Source: CAINVV01 sp963663675
Lineage (GTDB): Bacteria; Bacteroidota; Bacteroidia; Bacteroidales; Prolixibacteraceae
DNA: 64,000 nucleotides
Direction: 5' to 3'
NCBI GenBank assembly: GCA_963663675.1
Contig: OY760498.1
Span: 930,001-994,000, forward strand
Part shown: positions 9,033 to 17,171 of the stretch, one piece after another
Layout of the letters: each line of letters begins with the position of its first letter
How positions within the stretch are numbered: position 1 is the stretch's first letter
Program-made: the position numbers and the translations under genes
The notes under the pieces: generated by a model
What the model saw: only the letters and a program-made list of their open reading frames with translations
The model's database searches: none
What the model was told of the DNA's origin: nothing

Positions 9033-9082
9033 GGTAAAAGGTTCACACACATTACTAAGTTACTTTATTCGTTCCTTGCAAA
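9033..9082. repeat. Right arm of imperfect inverted repeat, copy 1
   Basis: The reverse complement of this arm reproduces the 5' untranslated region of the peptide gene (7238-7284). The outer 20 bases, 9063-9082, pair with 7238-7256 with one unpaired base. It begins 17 bases after the stop codon of the 498-residue protein. It may be a terminal repeat of a mobile cassette, an inversion site, or a remnant of an inverted third cassette. Confidence 0.7.
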
Positions 9083-9146
9083 ATGATGCTGTAACTGTTA
9101 GTGTAAGAAAAGACTTCAAAAGAAACACATAGAAAAGAGCGATGGT

Positions 9147-9168
9147 GCTTTGTCCGGGCGGGCAAAGC
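9147..9168 (+). other. Strong hairpin in the 3' region of copy 1
   Basis: A 9-base-pair stem with one G-U pair and a four-base GGGC loop: GCTTTGTCC pairs with GGGCAAAGC. No T-run follows, so it is not a standard intrinsic terminator. Nothing protein-coding is convincing between 9016 and 9294, so this looks like a structured 3' untranslated region or a small RNA. The same hairpin is at 11608-11629 in copy 2. Confidence 0.5.
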
Positions 9169-9293
9169 AATCGTTGTTATGTCCGGGGGAAGGTCAGTGG
9201 GATAGTTATGGACTACACTGAAACCAGACCACTCCAGGTTCTCAGCCGGGAGGAAAGCGGATGTTGGTATTTTTTTTTGCCTCAACCCAAAAC

Positions 9294-9594
9294 TACACAA
9301 TCCGGGAAGGAACCGCTGTATATCCTTTGAAAACAGGTTTATATGGTAATTCATGGGTTGAAAGCCATCAGATCAATGTAAAAAATATCCCGGGACTCTT
9401 TGTATAATTATTATATCCTTCAGCCATCCTCCCGGGTGGCTGGATTCGTTGTGGATGGACAGGGATAGAAATATTGCGAAGAACCTTCTTCTCTGGTATA
9501 TTTTTCAGTCTCTGAAATGAAACTTTACCAGCGGATTATTCATCCGGTTCCCCGGAAATGTAATAATAAGACGCACAATTTTAAAAAAAAATAA
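9294..9594. other. Unique spacer between the two direct repeats
   Basis: 301 bases with no supported gene. They contain a hairpin at 9421-9442 (CAGCCA pairing with TGGCTG around a CC/GG inner stem). There is no second copy after repeat 2, so the arrangement is not a simple head-to-tail duplication; part of an original array may have been lost. Confidence 0.6.
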
Positions 9595-9698
9595 AAAGTT
9601 AACATTCAGTATATCAATGAATTAATAATTACTTATAATAATTACTAAAAAAAAAATTAAAAAGTGGGGTAACCTTTGGGAGTATGATGGTATTAAGA

Positions 9699-9745
9699 TT
9701 TGCAAGGAACAATAAAGATTCAATAACTTATTAAAACTTTTTACC
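9699..9745. repeat. Left arm of imperfect inverted repeat, copy 2
   Basis: Same as 7238-7284; its partner is at 11494-11543. Confidence 0.75.
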
Positions 9746-9850
9746 ATGAAAACTTTCAATTACACGACAGTAGAAATTCTTACAGCACAAGAATTAGCAT
9801 CAGTTAAAGGTGGTTACAGTATTCCTACCCCCATCATCATCACAGAGTAG
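9746..9850 (+). CDS. Double-glycine leader peptide, copy 2
   Basis: Identical to the peptide at 7285-7389, including the leader ending ELASVKGG and the core YSIPTPIIITE. Two perfect copies mean the core has not diversified, unlike many bacteriocin families in which paralogous cores differ. This could reflect recency of the duplication, gene conversion, or selection for dosage of a single signal. Confidence 0.75.
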   Translation: MKTFNYTTVEILTAQELASVKGGYSIPTPIIITE

Positions 9851-9979
9851 TATTTATAGATAACGTGGGAGCGCTCGCTCTGCGGGGGATTATTTATTTA
9901 CCCGTCGGATAATGGAGCCTGGACCAGATCATGTGACATAACATACCACAAGGTACAATCAAAGCAAAAAAAAGACACA

Positions 9980-11476
9980 ATGACCCCGGAAAAACGCAAT
10001 AGGATCGCAGGAAGGCAAGATAACGAAGGCCTTACCAGGGACGAGCTGGAGAATATTCAGCACGTTGCACAGGGCGACAGTGCGGATACGGAAGATATCC
10101 GTCTCACAAGAGAGATAGAAGAGGCGTTACAGGAAGGGGACATCATATCATTAAGGAGCCAATTGAAAAATCTCATCACACAATCAGCTATGACCACTGC
10201 AGAAGAATATACCAAGGGAACAGAAGCCTATTTTGGATTATCGGAAGAGGTATTCAACGCGGTCAACCTGGAGATGGATGATCAAGACCTGGAGATAGGG
10301 AACTACCTTCAAAAGCTCCACATAAAGAATCACACTGTAGCTTCAAAAGAGATCGTGCACGACTTGTTCACAGAAGATCAAGATGTTGCGGAGACTGATT
10401 TTCAGCAGCTTTCTGTTGAGGATGAGCTTCTTTTTGAAGAGATTAGGGATGCAGTGACAGAGAAAGAGATTATCGATTTGCGAGCCAACCTGGCATCTAT
10501 AGCCCAGAGCACATCGAAACACGAGCGCAGCATTGAGGAGATAGAAGATTACATCAATGGAGAGTTGGAAGAAGAGTTGGAACACCTCATCAGGGAAGAG
10601 GCCATGGGTAACAGCGCGCTTTCCGGGGAGATTACCTTACACGGGGAGATAGATCTCGCCGTACAGGAAAAAGACATTATCAGGCTCAGGGAGGGACTGC
10701 AGGCCATGATGCAGAACGAATACTCCCATTCAAGGAGCATAGAAGAGATAGATGATTACCTGGGAGAAGAACTGGATGAATCAGTGCTAGCAGATTTTGA
10801 AGCTGAACTGATGATGAATTCAGGCCTTGCCTCAGATATTGCCTTCCACCGTGAGATCGACAAGGCCGCCATGGAGAGTGATGTTATCTCACTGCGGGAA
10901 AGGCTACAGGGCATTTCCAGGGAAGAGAAGGGGCGGAGCAGCGAGATCCTTGGGTTATCACCCAAACGCAAGAGTTTGTTCTGGTACGCGGCAGCCTCAA
11001 CCATTATATTAATGATCGTATTTACGTCTCTGCTGAGACACAAGAGCTATACAAGTCAGCAGCTGTACACCAGCTACTACCAGCCATACAAGAACGGAGC
11101 GAATATATCCCGTTCGGCACTGGCCTCATCCGGAGCGATGAATTCAGCGCTGCGACATATCGACAGTGGGGACTACAGGGCAGCCATAGGGCTTCTGGGT
11201 CAGGCCTCAGCCGGGACACAGGACGGCTTCAGCATCAACTTCTACAGTGGAGTGGCTTACCAGGAACTGGGAGAATATGGCAGGGCCATCAGCTCCTTCA
11301 GCGAAGTGGTACGACACGGAGACAACCTTCTGGTAGAGCAGTCACAATGGTACATCGGACTCTGCTACCTGCGGCTGGATGAGAGGGAAAGAGCGGCCGG
11401 ACAGTTCAGGGCTATCGTAACGGGAAATGGCTATTACCGTGATCAGTCGAAAAAGATATTAAAACAATTGGAATAG
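9980..11476 (+). CDS. Four-repeat / single-membrane-segment / TPR protein, copy 2
   Basis: Identical in all 498 residues to the protein at 7519-9015; the only coding difference seen is a silent change in the Ile303 codon (base 10888). Same architecture: acidic cytoplasmic repeats, a membrane helix at about 333-352, and a C-terminal TPR-like periplasmic domain. It forms a gene pair with the peptide at 9746-9850. No function is assigned. Confidence 0.85.
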   Translation: MTPEKRNRIAGRQDNEGLTRDELENIQHVAQGDSADTEDIRLTREIEEALQEGDIISLRSQLKNLITQSAMTTAEEYTKGTEAYFGLSEEVFNAVNLEMDDQDLEIGNYLQKLHIKNHTVASKEIVHDLFTEDQDVAETDFQQLSVEDELLFEEIRDAVTEKEIIDLRANLASIAQSTSKHERSIEEIEDYINGELEEELEHLIREEAMGNSALSGEITLHGEIDLAVQEKDIIRLREGLQAMMQNEYSHSRSIEEIDDYLGEELDESVLADFEAELMMNSGLASDIAFHREIDKAAMESDVISLRERLQGISREEKGRSSEILGLSPKRKSLFWYAAASTIILMIVFTSLLRHKSYTSQQLYTSYYQPYKNGANISRSALASSGAMNSALRHIDSGDYRAAIGLLGQASAGTQDGFSINFYSGVAYQELGEYGRAISSFSEVVRHGDNLLVEQSQWYIGLCYLRLDERERAAGQFRAIVTGNGYYRDQSKKILKQLE

Positions 11477-11493
11477 TTAATCACAAATAAAAA

Positions 11494-11543
11494 GGTAAAA
11501 GGTTCACACACATTACTAAGTTACTTTATTCGTTCCTTGCAAA
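11494..11543. repeat. Right arm of imperfect inverted repeat, copy 2
   Basis: Same as 9033-9082; it pairs with 9699-9745. Confidence 0.7.
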
Positions 11544-11607
11544 ATGATGCTGTAACTGTTAGTGTAAGAAAAGACTTCAAAAGAAACACATAGAAAAGAG
11601 CGATGGT

Positions 11608-11629
11608 GCTTTGTCCGGGCGGGCAAAGC
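11608..11629 (+). other. Strong hairpin in the 3' region of copy 2
   Basis: Identical to the hairpin at 9147-9168: a nine-pair stem with a GGGC loop and no following T-run. Confidence 0.5.
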
Positions 11630-11788
11630 AATCGTTGTTATGTCCGGGGGAAGGTCAGTGGGATAGTTATGGACTACACTGAAACCAGACCACTCCAGGT
11701 TCTCAGCCGGGAGGAAAGCGGATGTTGGTATTCTTTTTTGCCTCAACCCAAAACAAAAAAACCTGATAAATTGAAGATTTACAAAATT

Positions 11789-13783
11789 TTACTGGTATCT
11801 GATAACTTCAGGTTTTCTTCCCAGGAAGTCTTCAAATCGGCTTTTGGTTAGTCCCTGCAGATTAGCTCCAAACGGACTCATGCCTTCTGGCTGAACTGGA
11901 AACCAGGAAAGCCTTATATCAATAATTTTGAAAAGCAGGGATTCATTGTAAATTCTTAATCCGGTTCCAATCCCCGCATAAAAATCAGTAGTAAAAATTG
12001 ATTCCATTTTATCCGTTAAAAAGGCAAAGTCGGAGAAGATATAGTTGGAAAATCTAAAACCATAGAAATTCCATTTTAAATACCTCACCACTTCAAAGTT
12101 GAATTTCAGCCTGCTGTTACCCCTGATTTCTTTCGAATAAAAGTCGCGGATGCCAAAACGGCCGTCAATGGTAATGTATTCCTCCGGCAACCGGTTGATG
12201 CCCGCAAGAAGTTCAACATTTACAAACACCCTGTAAGGATCGTTAAATGCAAACTTTTTACTGGAGAAAAAATTCGTGCTAAAGAGGAATGTTCCCTGTT
12301 TTACGGCACCGTCATCAAAGAACCCGTCAAGAGCGATCTTGCCCGAATAGTAACTCCCTTCTTTTCCAACGAAAGAAGTGCTTAGTGCAAAACCGAGATA
12401 TGGCCAGACCCCAAACTGTGATTTATCCAATCCCGCATTTATCTGGTAGTAGTAACCATAGGGAATATCCTCTGTCACACCGTAACCATAGACAAGGTTA
12501 TTTTTATAAAGGTTTCTCCGCGCGAAGCTGATACCGGTAAGAAAAAAGTCGTGATTCCTTAAGAATTTGCTATCCCCAAAAGAATCATCCTCTGTACGGT
12601 TAAATTGCTGGTGGTAATACCTGAATGAAAGGAGGGTCTTGTCAAGCAAGTTTTTTGACATGGGGAATGCGTGCATAAACCAGCTGTCAGTCGCCAGATA
12701 AGCAACTGTTGTGTCAAGTTTGAGAGGATGATCCTCTGCAATATAATTATATCTGGAAACCTTATCGAAGGAAAATCCACCGGCATTTTCCTCCCTTGAT
12801 GTAAGAAATCTTTTGTCTATAGCGAAATTCCATCCCTTTTTCAAATAAGTGTCTGAAAATCCGACTTCTGAATTTATGAATCGGCCGAGGATATTCTGGA
12901 CCTGGTAAGATGAATAAACACCCAATTCAGGAAGATACTGATTTTTCTGGGCAATGCCAACTGTAAGGCGATGACCTATGCCAAATGTGTTTTCGTTCAC
13001 AAACTGAACATCACTATTTTCGGAACTAATATTAATATTTACAGCATATTCAAATTTGTCTTTGCTGATCACTAATACATCTACTTCGTCCGGGCTCACT
13101 TTATCTGGTTCAATATGAAAGACTACGTCCTCTATATAACTCAGATCACGCATCAGTTTTTCGTTTTCAGCCATTAACAATGGGTTTACCAGATCTCCTG
13201 CCTTAAAAAGAAGCTGCATTCGGAGTTTGATTTTTGAGGTATTCATATGCAGGTTATTGCCCGCTTTTTCAAGCCATAAGGTTGCGTTCAGTGAGGTATC
13301 CCTAATGGAGGTTCCAAAAGGATCCAGTCTGATGAAACGGACAGAACGAATTTTTTTCCCATCGAACAGTTCAAAGTAAGAGGCACTCCGAACCCCCGGA
13401 TTTTCAATTGTTCCAGCCTGTGATGTAAGGAAATGTCCTAATAAATTCCGGGTGAAATTGTTTTTAATTACCAGGTCATTCAGATCATGCTTTATTGAAA
13501 CAGTCCGGATTGGAGAAAGCTTCAGACTATCTTTCCTGACGTCAATAAGAACCGGGAGTTTAGGGGAGTTCAAAGGGACCGGAGTATGCAGACTCGCCAG
13601 AGCTGAATAAGTGCTTCGCTTATCCTTGTTGTCTTTCGTGGGGTATGAATCGTACAGCAAAGAATATTCACATGCAGACATAATACCTTCAGTCCCATTT
13701 GCAGCAAAGTAAGATACTAACTCTTTGGCAGATAATGGAATTATAAACAAAAGCAGACAAAAAGCTAAAATCAGAAGTTTCAA
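11789..13783 (-). CDS. Omp85/BamA-like outer-membrane beta-barrel protein
   Basis: 664 residues. It has a signal peptide (about 1-20), a unique region, and a POTRA-like unit over roughly 138-243 with the typical stretch FKAGDLVNPLLMAENEKLM then RDLSYIEDVVFHI. The remaining 400 residues alternate aromatic and polar residues like a 16-strand barrel. Only one clear POTRA is visible, fewer than in BamA, so a specialised Omp85 relative is more likely than the essential assembly factor. It is the last of three leftward genes after cutC and the phosphodiester glycosidase. Its stop lies next to the end of the duplicated peptide cassette. Confidence 0.7.
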   Translation of the reverse strand: MKLLILAFCLLLFIIPLSAKELVSYFAANGTEGIMSACEYSLLYDSYPTKDNKDKRSTYSALASLHTPVPLNSPKLPVLIDVRKDSLKLSPIRTVSIKHDLNDLVIKNNFTRNLLGHFLTSQAGTIENPGVRSASYFELFDGKKIRSVRFIRLDPFGTSIRDTSLNATLWLEKAGNNLHMNTSKIKLRMQLLFKAGDLVNPLLMAENEKLMRDLSYIEDVVFHIEPDKVSPDEVDVLVISKDKFEYAVNINISSENSDVQFVNENTFGIGHRLTVGIAQKNQYLPELGVYSSYQVQNILGRFINSEVGFSDTYLKKGWNFAIDKRFLTSREENAGGFSFDKVSRYNYIAEDHPLKLDTTVAYLATDSWFMHAFPMSKNLLDKTLLSFRYYHQQFNRTEDDSFGDSKFLRNHDFFLTGISFARRNLYKNNLVYGYGVTEDIPYGYYYQINAGLDKSQFGVWPYLGFALSTSFVGKEGSYYSGKIALDGFFDDGAVKQGTFLFSTNFFSSKKFAFNDPYRVFVNVELLAGINRLPEEYITIDGRFGIRDFYSKEIRGNSRLKFNFEVVRYLKWNFYGFRFSNYIFSDFAFLTDKMESIFTTDFYAGIGTGLRIYNESLLFKIIDIRLSWFPVQPEGMSPFGANLQGLTKSRFEDFLGRKPEVIRYQ

Positions 13784-13902
13784 TTACTGGTATTTAAAAC
13801 GAAGTCAAAGTTGAAGGATTATCTTTTAATTTGCAATACTAATTCTAAAGATAAGTTGTTACAGCATGAATGGGAATTTGGCAAATCGGATATTTCATTT
13901 TG

Positions 13903-14772
13903 TTATTTTTTGATAAAAATAATATTGCTGACAGGCCTTTCCCCCTCTTTGTCGCTGGGATTATTCAGAATCCCCATTATTTTCCCATCGTTGACCCACA
14001 AGGTTGTTGACCCACCACCATCAAGATTTATAGCATCTTTGCAATCAAGTTTCAGCAAGAACTGTTGCGTCTTCTCTAAGTTCATCCCCATTGCGTTTTC
14101 ATTTCGTCCGTCAATTGCAACAAAAAGAATACTATTGTCAGAAGTTTCACAAAGGCAGGATCTTGGATGTCTTTCATGCACAAATACCGAATTCTCCAAT
14201 GGTACCTTCTGACCGTCAATCAACAGAACAGGACCTGAAAACAAAACGGCTCTTTCCTGGTCGGATTGTTCGTAGAACTGTTCACTTTTCGCCGCTTCTA
14301 TTTTCAATCGGCCGGAATTGTCCAATACTATTGCACCGTTTAGCAGAGAATCCGTTTTAGCCCATTTTTCTCCGGACCTCCTGTTTCTGGCTATGACTTT
14401 TCCATTGGATTCGAGGTAAGCAACAGATCCTCCTTTTTCTACGTCAAAAAAACTACCATTCAGAGCAACTATTGCCCTGGTATCTTCAGCGAACCGGCTG
14501 GTCTTTTTAAGTGCAGAGTCTGACCAGGCAATTCCCAATTTATATTTGCCCAGGGCCCGGGCATTTAACCTGGTAACCAGAACATTTTGTTTTTCAGAAA
14601 AAAAAGGCCCTGAATTCAAATAGTATACAGAAATCCCTTTTGAAATGAATTGTGCTTTATATTTGGAGAGATCAGTTCCCTGACCGAAACAAGGATGAAT
14701 AGTTCCAGAAATTATTGACAACAGAAAGATAATCAATTTATTGATAATTAGTAGTTTAATTCTATATTCCAT
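13903..14772 (-). CDS. Phosphodiester glycosidase family protein (NAGPA / DUF2233)
   Basis: 289 residues. An N-terminal hydrophobic signal or anchor (about 10-25) precedes the family landmarks: NGSFFD at 105-110, HPRSCLCE in the middle, AIDGR, the glycine-rich LDGGGSTTLW from residue 250, and NNPSDKEGERPVSN near the end. The family hydrolyses phosphodiester-linked sugars, as in lysosomal uncovering enzyme; related bacterial proteins act on envelope polymers. Substrate unknown. It lies 30 bases after cutC and 119 bases before the Omp85-like gene on the same strand. Confidence 0.85.
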   Translation of the reverse strand: MEYRIKLLIINKLIIFLLSIISGTIHPCFGQGTDLSKYKAQFISKGISVYYLNSGPFFSEKQNVLVTRLNARALGKYKLGIAWSDSALKKTSRFAEDTRAIVALNGSFFDVEKGGSVAYLESNGKVIARNRRSGEKWAKTDSLLNGAIVLDNSGRLKIEAAKSEQFYEQSDQERAVLFSGPVLLIDGQKVPLENSVFVHERHPRSCLCETSDNSILFVAIDGRNENAMGMNLEKTQQFLLKLDCKDAINLDGGGSTTLWVNDGKIMGILNNPSDKEGERPVSNIIFIKK

Positions 14773-14802
14773 AATGCTGACGGATATTTTTTTGAATAAC
14801 TT

Positions 14803-15423
14803 TCAGAAGTCTACGAGTTTTCGTCCGTGATATTCTCCGGAAGGAATTATTTTTCTTATGACATTGAAGTTTTCCCAGGTTACCTTACCCGCAACGATAA
14901 TTTTAAGTTGAGGAGAGGCTAATTCAATCATATGGTTCAATAATGTCTGACCCTCTAATGCAGTATGCTTACCACCGGATGTGAGAATCCGATCTACTCC
15001 TATTTCTTTCAATATGGACACACATCTCAAAATATCAGTGGAAACATCAATGGCTTTGTGAAAGGTTACGCTCATCGGTTTGGCCAAATAAACCAGAACT
15101 CTGGTCATTTCAACCTCAATATCTCCCTTACTATCGAGGACGCCCAATACAACACCGTCTGCTCCCAGTTCTTTGCATTGGATTATATCTTCCTTCATGA
15201 TTTCAAATTCATCCGGGGAATAGACAAAGTTTCCTCCTCTTGGCCTTATCATGACCATAACTGGCACTGTAAGCTTTTCAAGACATTTTTTTATTGTACC
15301 ATAGGAAGGAGTTGTCCCGCCGCAACTGAGATTTTCACACAGTTCAATACGGGTGGCACCTGCATTGACTGCTTTTACAGCTTCATCATATGACTCAACA
15401 CAGACCTCTTTAACCGGATTCAT
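14803..15423 (-). CDS. cutC: CutC family TIM-barrel protein
   Basis: 206 residues, slightly shorter than the roughly 240-residue family norm. It starts with VCVESYDEAVKAVNAGATRI then ELCENLSCGGTTPSYG, the CutC signature, followed by VMIRPRGGNFVYS and a TFHKAID motif. CutC was linked to copper tolerance, but its biochemical role is not settled. It heads a leftward run with the phosphodiester glycosidase and is divergent from the phosphatase-like gene across 90 bases. Confidence 0.9.
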   Translation of the reverse strand: MNPVKEVCVESYDEAVKAVNAGATRIELCENLSCGGTTPSYGTIKKCLEKLTVPVMVMIRPRGGNFVYSPDEFEIMKEDIIQCKELGADGVVLGVLDSKGDIEVEMTRVLVYLAKPMSVTFHKAIDVSTDILRCVSILKEIGVDRILTSGGKHTALEGQTLLNHMIELASPQLKIIVAGKVTWENFNVIRKIIPSGEYHGRKLVDF

Positions 15424-15513
15424 TGGGGATTATTTAAAGCAAAACATCATGCTAAAATAATAGTTTTTTGATGGTTCGACTCAAGTCGTTACATTTGTCA
15501 AAAAATCAATGGT

Positions 15514-17157
15514 ATGGCGCATCGTTTCAGTTTTCTATTCCTTATTATAATTTCTCCGATTGTTCTTTTTTCCCAGGGACATACTTCAGTATCTGCTACT
15601 GCCCCCAGACTGATAGTTGGTATTGTTATTGAAAATATGCATCCTGACTATATAGAGAGATATTGGGATAAATTTGGAGATGACGGGTTCAAACGAATCT
15701 ACTCCGGTGGCTTTATCTGTGCAAATCATCATATAAACAACCTTATTCAGCGATCTGCCGTCGGTATGGCCACACTTTTTACCGGAACAACTCCGTCGCA
15801 TCATGGTATTGTAAATGACAATTGGTTTGACCGGTTAAAAAATAAAGAGACAGACTGCATTTATGATAATCTTTTCACTACAATCGGGGCAAACTCAAAA
15901 GCAGGTGAACGGTCTGCTTCCCGGTTAATGACGCCAACACTCGGTGACAGGTTAAAGCTTGTGACAAAAGGAAGAGCACGCGTTTTTAGCGTTGCCATGA
16001 ATGATTATGCTGCAGTGTTTTCAGCCGGACATTCTGCAGATGGAGCATACTGGTTGGATGATAATTCGGGAAATATGGTTTCAAGTTCATATTACATGAA
16101 TACTTATCCTGTTTGGGCAACAGATTTTAATAAGTTCAACCTTCCTGAAAAATATCTGGGTTCCAACTGGAAGACTATGAATGAACAGATCAGTTACATT
16201 GAAAGTGTGGAGGGATTGTCACTTCAGGTAAACGGATTTCTGGGCAAGTACAACAGTTTTCCATATGATCTTTCTAAAATAAGGAAAGAGTCTGGCGGAA
16301 ACTATTCAATTCTCAAGTCGACCCCTTTCGCAAATACCTATCTGAAGGATTTTGCATTACAACTTATCCCCAAGGAACAACTTGGTTATGATTTTATCCC
16401 GGATTTGCTGACGCTGGTTTTCTCTTCGATGGATAAAGAATGTAACGACTTCGGACCATTATCAGTTGAGATGGAAGATACTTATCTCAGGCTGGATAAG
16501 GAAATTGCAGAATTGTTAAAATATATTGAAAAAGGGTATGGAACCGAAAATGTGCTTTTATTCCTTACGTCAACATCGAGTGTATCCTACAACCCGAATT
16601 ATCTCAAAGAGAAGTTCCATCTGAATACCGGGATTTTTAATCCTGAGAGTTCCGTTGCTCTTTTGAAATCCTTCCTGAATATCAAATTCGGGGAAGGAGA
16701 GTGGGTCCTTAAATTTGGCAATCAGCAACTGTATCTTAACCATGAACTGGCTGCGAAGAAGAAACTGGACCTTCACGAAATACAGGCAGAAGCAGCCCGG
16801 TTTTTAAATCAGTTTGAAGGGATTGCTTATGCCAAAGCTGCATACGAGATTGAGTCTGACAATTTTCTGGGTGGCCAGCTCGCACCATTTCAGAACAATT
16901 TTTACATCAAACGTTCCGGGGATGTCATGATTCGCTATGAGGATGGGTGGCTTCCAAAGGATAAATACAAATCGATCGATTATACCGACAATGACCAGGT
17001 GCCATTGGTATGGTACGGAGCAGGGATTAAGAAAGGTACAACCTTAAAAAAGACAGATGCTACAGATGTTGTGCCAACGATTTGTGCATTCCTTGGCATT
17101 GTTCCGCCTTATAGTGCAAGCGGAAGTGTAATTGAGGAAATTTTGCCAAAGTATTGA
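15514..17157 (+). CDS. PafA-like alkaline phosphatase homologue with degenerate metal site
   Basis: 547 residues with a signal peptide (about 1-20). The fold matches PafA-type phosphatases: VGIVIENMHPDYIERY at the N-terminus, LFTGTTPSHHGIVNDNWFD, VEMEDTYLRLDKEIAE, and a C-terminal VPLVWYGAGI. Compared with family consensus, several catalytic positions are changed: the first metal-binding Asp is Glu40, the Thr nucleophile is Ser81, and Asp307 is kept but the His four residues later is Asn311. The usual ADHG is replaced by TSTSS near residue 352, and the late His is Gln495. It is probably a non-catalytic or re-purposed periplasmic protein. The reading frame is intact. Confidence 0.75.
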   Translation: MAHRFSFLFLIIISPIVLFSQGHTSVSATAPRLIVGIVIENMHPDYIERYWDKFGDDGFKRIYSGGFICANHHINNLIQRSAVGMATLFTGTTPSHHGIVNDNWFDRLKNKETDCIYDNLFTTIGANSKAGERSASRLMTPTLGDRLKLVTKGRARVFSVAMNDYAAVFSAGHSADGAYWLDDNSGNMVSSSYYMNTYPVWATDFNKFNLPEKYLGSNWKTMNEQISYIESVEGLSLQVNGFLGKYNSFPYDLSKIRKESGGNYSILKSTPFANTYLKDFALQLIPKEQLGYDFIPDLLTLVFSSMDKECNDFGPLSVEMEDTYLRLDKEIAELLKYIEKGYGTENVLLFLTSTSSVSYNPNYLKEKFHLNTGIFNPESSVALLKSFLNIKFGEGEWVLKFGNQQLYLNHELAAKKKLDLHEIQAEAARFLNQFEGIAYAKAAYEIESDNFLGGQLAPFQNNFYIKRSGDVMIRYEDGWLPKDKYKSIDYTDNDQVPLVWYGAGIKKGTTLKKTDATDVVPTICAFLGIVPPYSASGSVIEEILPKY

Positions 17158-17171
17158 TTAATAGCGTTATG

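Larger units (their letters stand above)
7134..9293. repeat. 2.16-kb direct repeat, copy 1
   Basis: Matches 9595-11754 at a constant offset of 2461 bases. The unit contains a small double-glycine peptide gene, a 498-codon gene and a structured 3' region. I saw seven substitutions: 7171, 7183, 7184, 7195 and 7197 in the first 64 bases, a silent one at 8427 and one at 9272. The ends are not flanked by recognisable insertion-sequence ends or a transposase. Confidence 0.95.
9595..11754. repeat. 2.16-kb direct repeat, copy 2
   Basis: Second copy of 7134-9293. The 498-residue proteins of the two copies are identical, and the peptide genes are identical base for base. The few differences cluster at the 5' edge. 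The sequence diverges abruptly after 11754, 34 bases before the end of the convergent Omp85-like gene. The 312 bases between 11477 and 11788 hold the inverted-repeat arm and hairpin described separately, and no supported gene. Confidence 0.95.

Noticed and set aside
9055..9354. Open frames of 62-99 codons on both strands in the tail of the direct repeats
   Set aside because: No domain-like composition; in copy 2 the frames change length and C-terminus at the repeat edge, as expected for chance frames.
7134..11754. Insertion sequence or integron cassette array
   Set aside because: No transposase or integrase within or beside the repeats, and the inverted arms and hairpins lack the attC core-site pattern.
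14965..15393. 142-codon plus-strand frame across cutC
   Set aside because: Shadow of cutC, whose family motifs are unambiguous on the minus strand.
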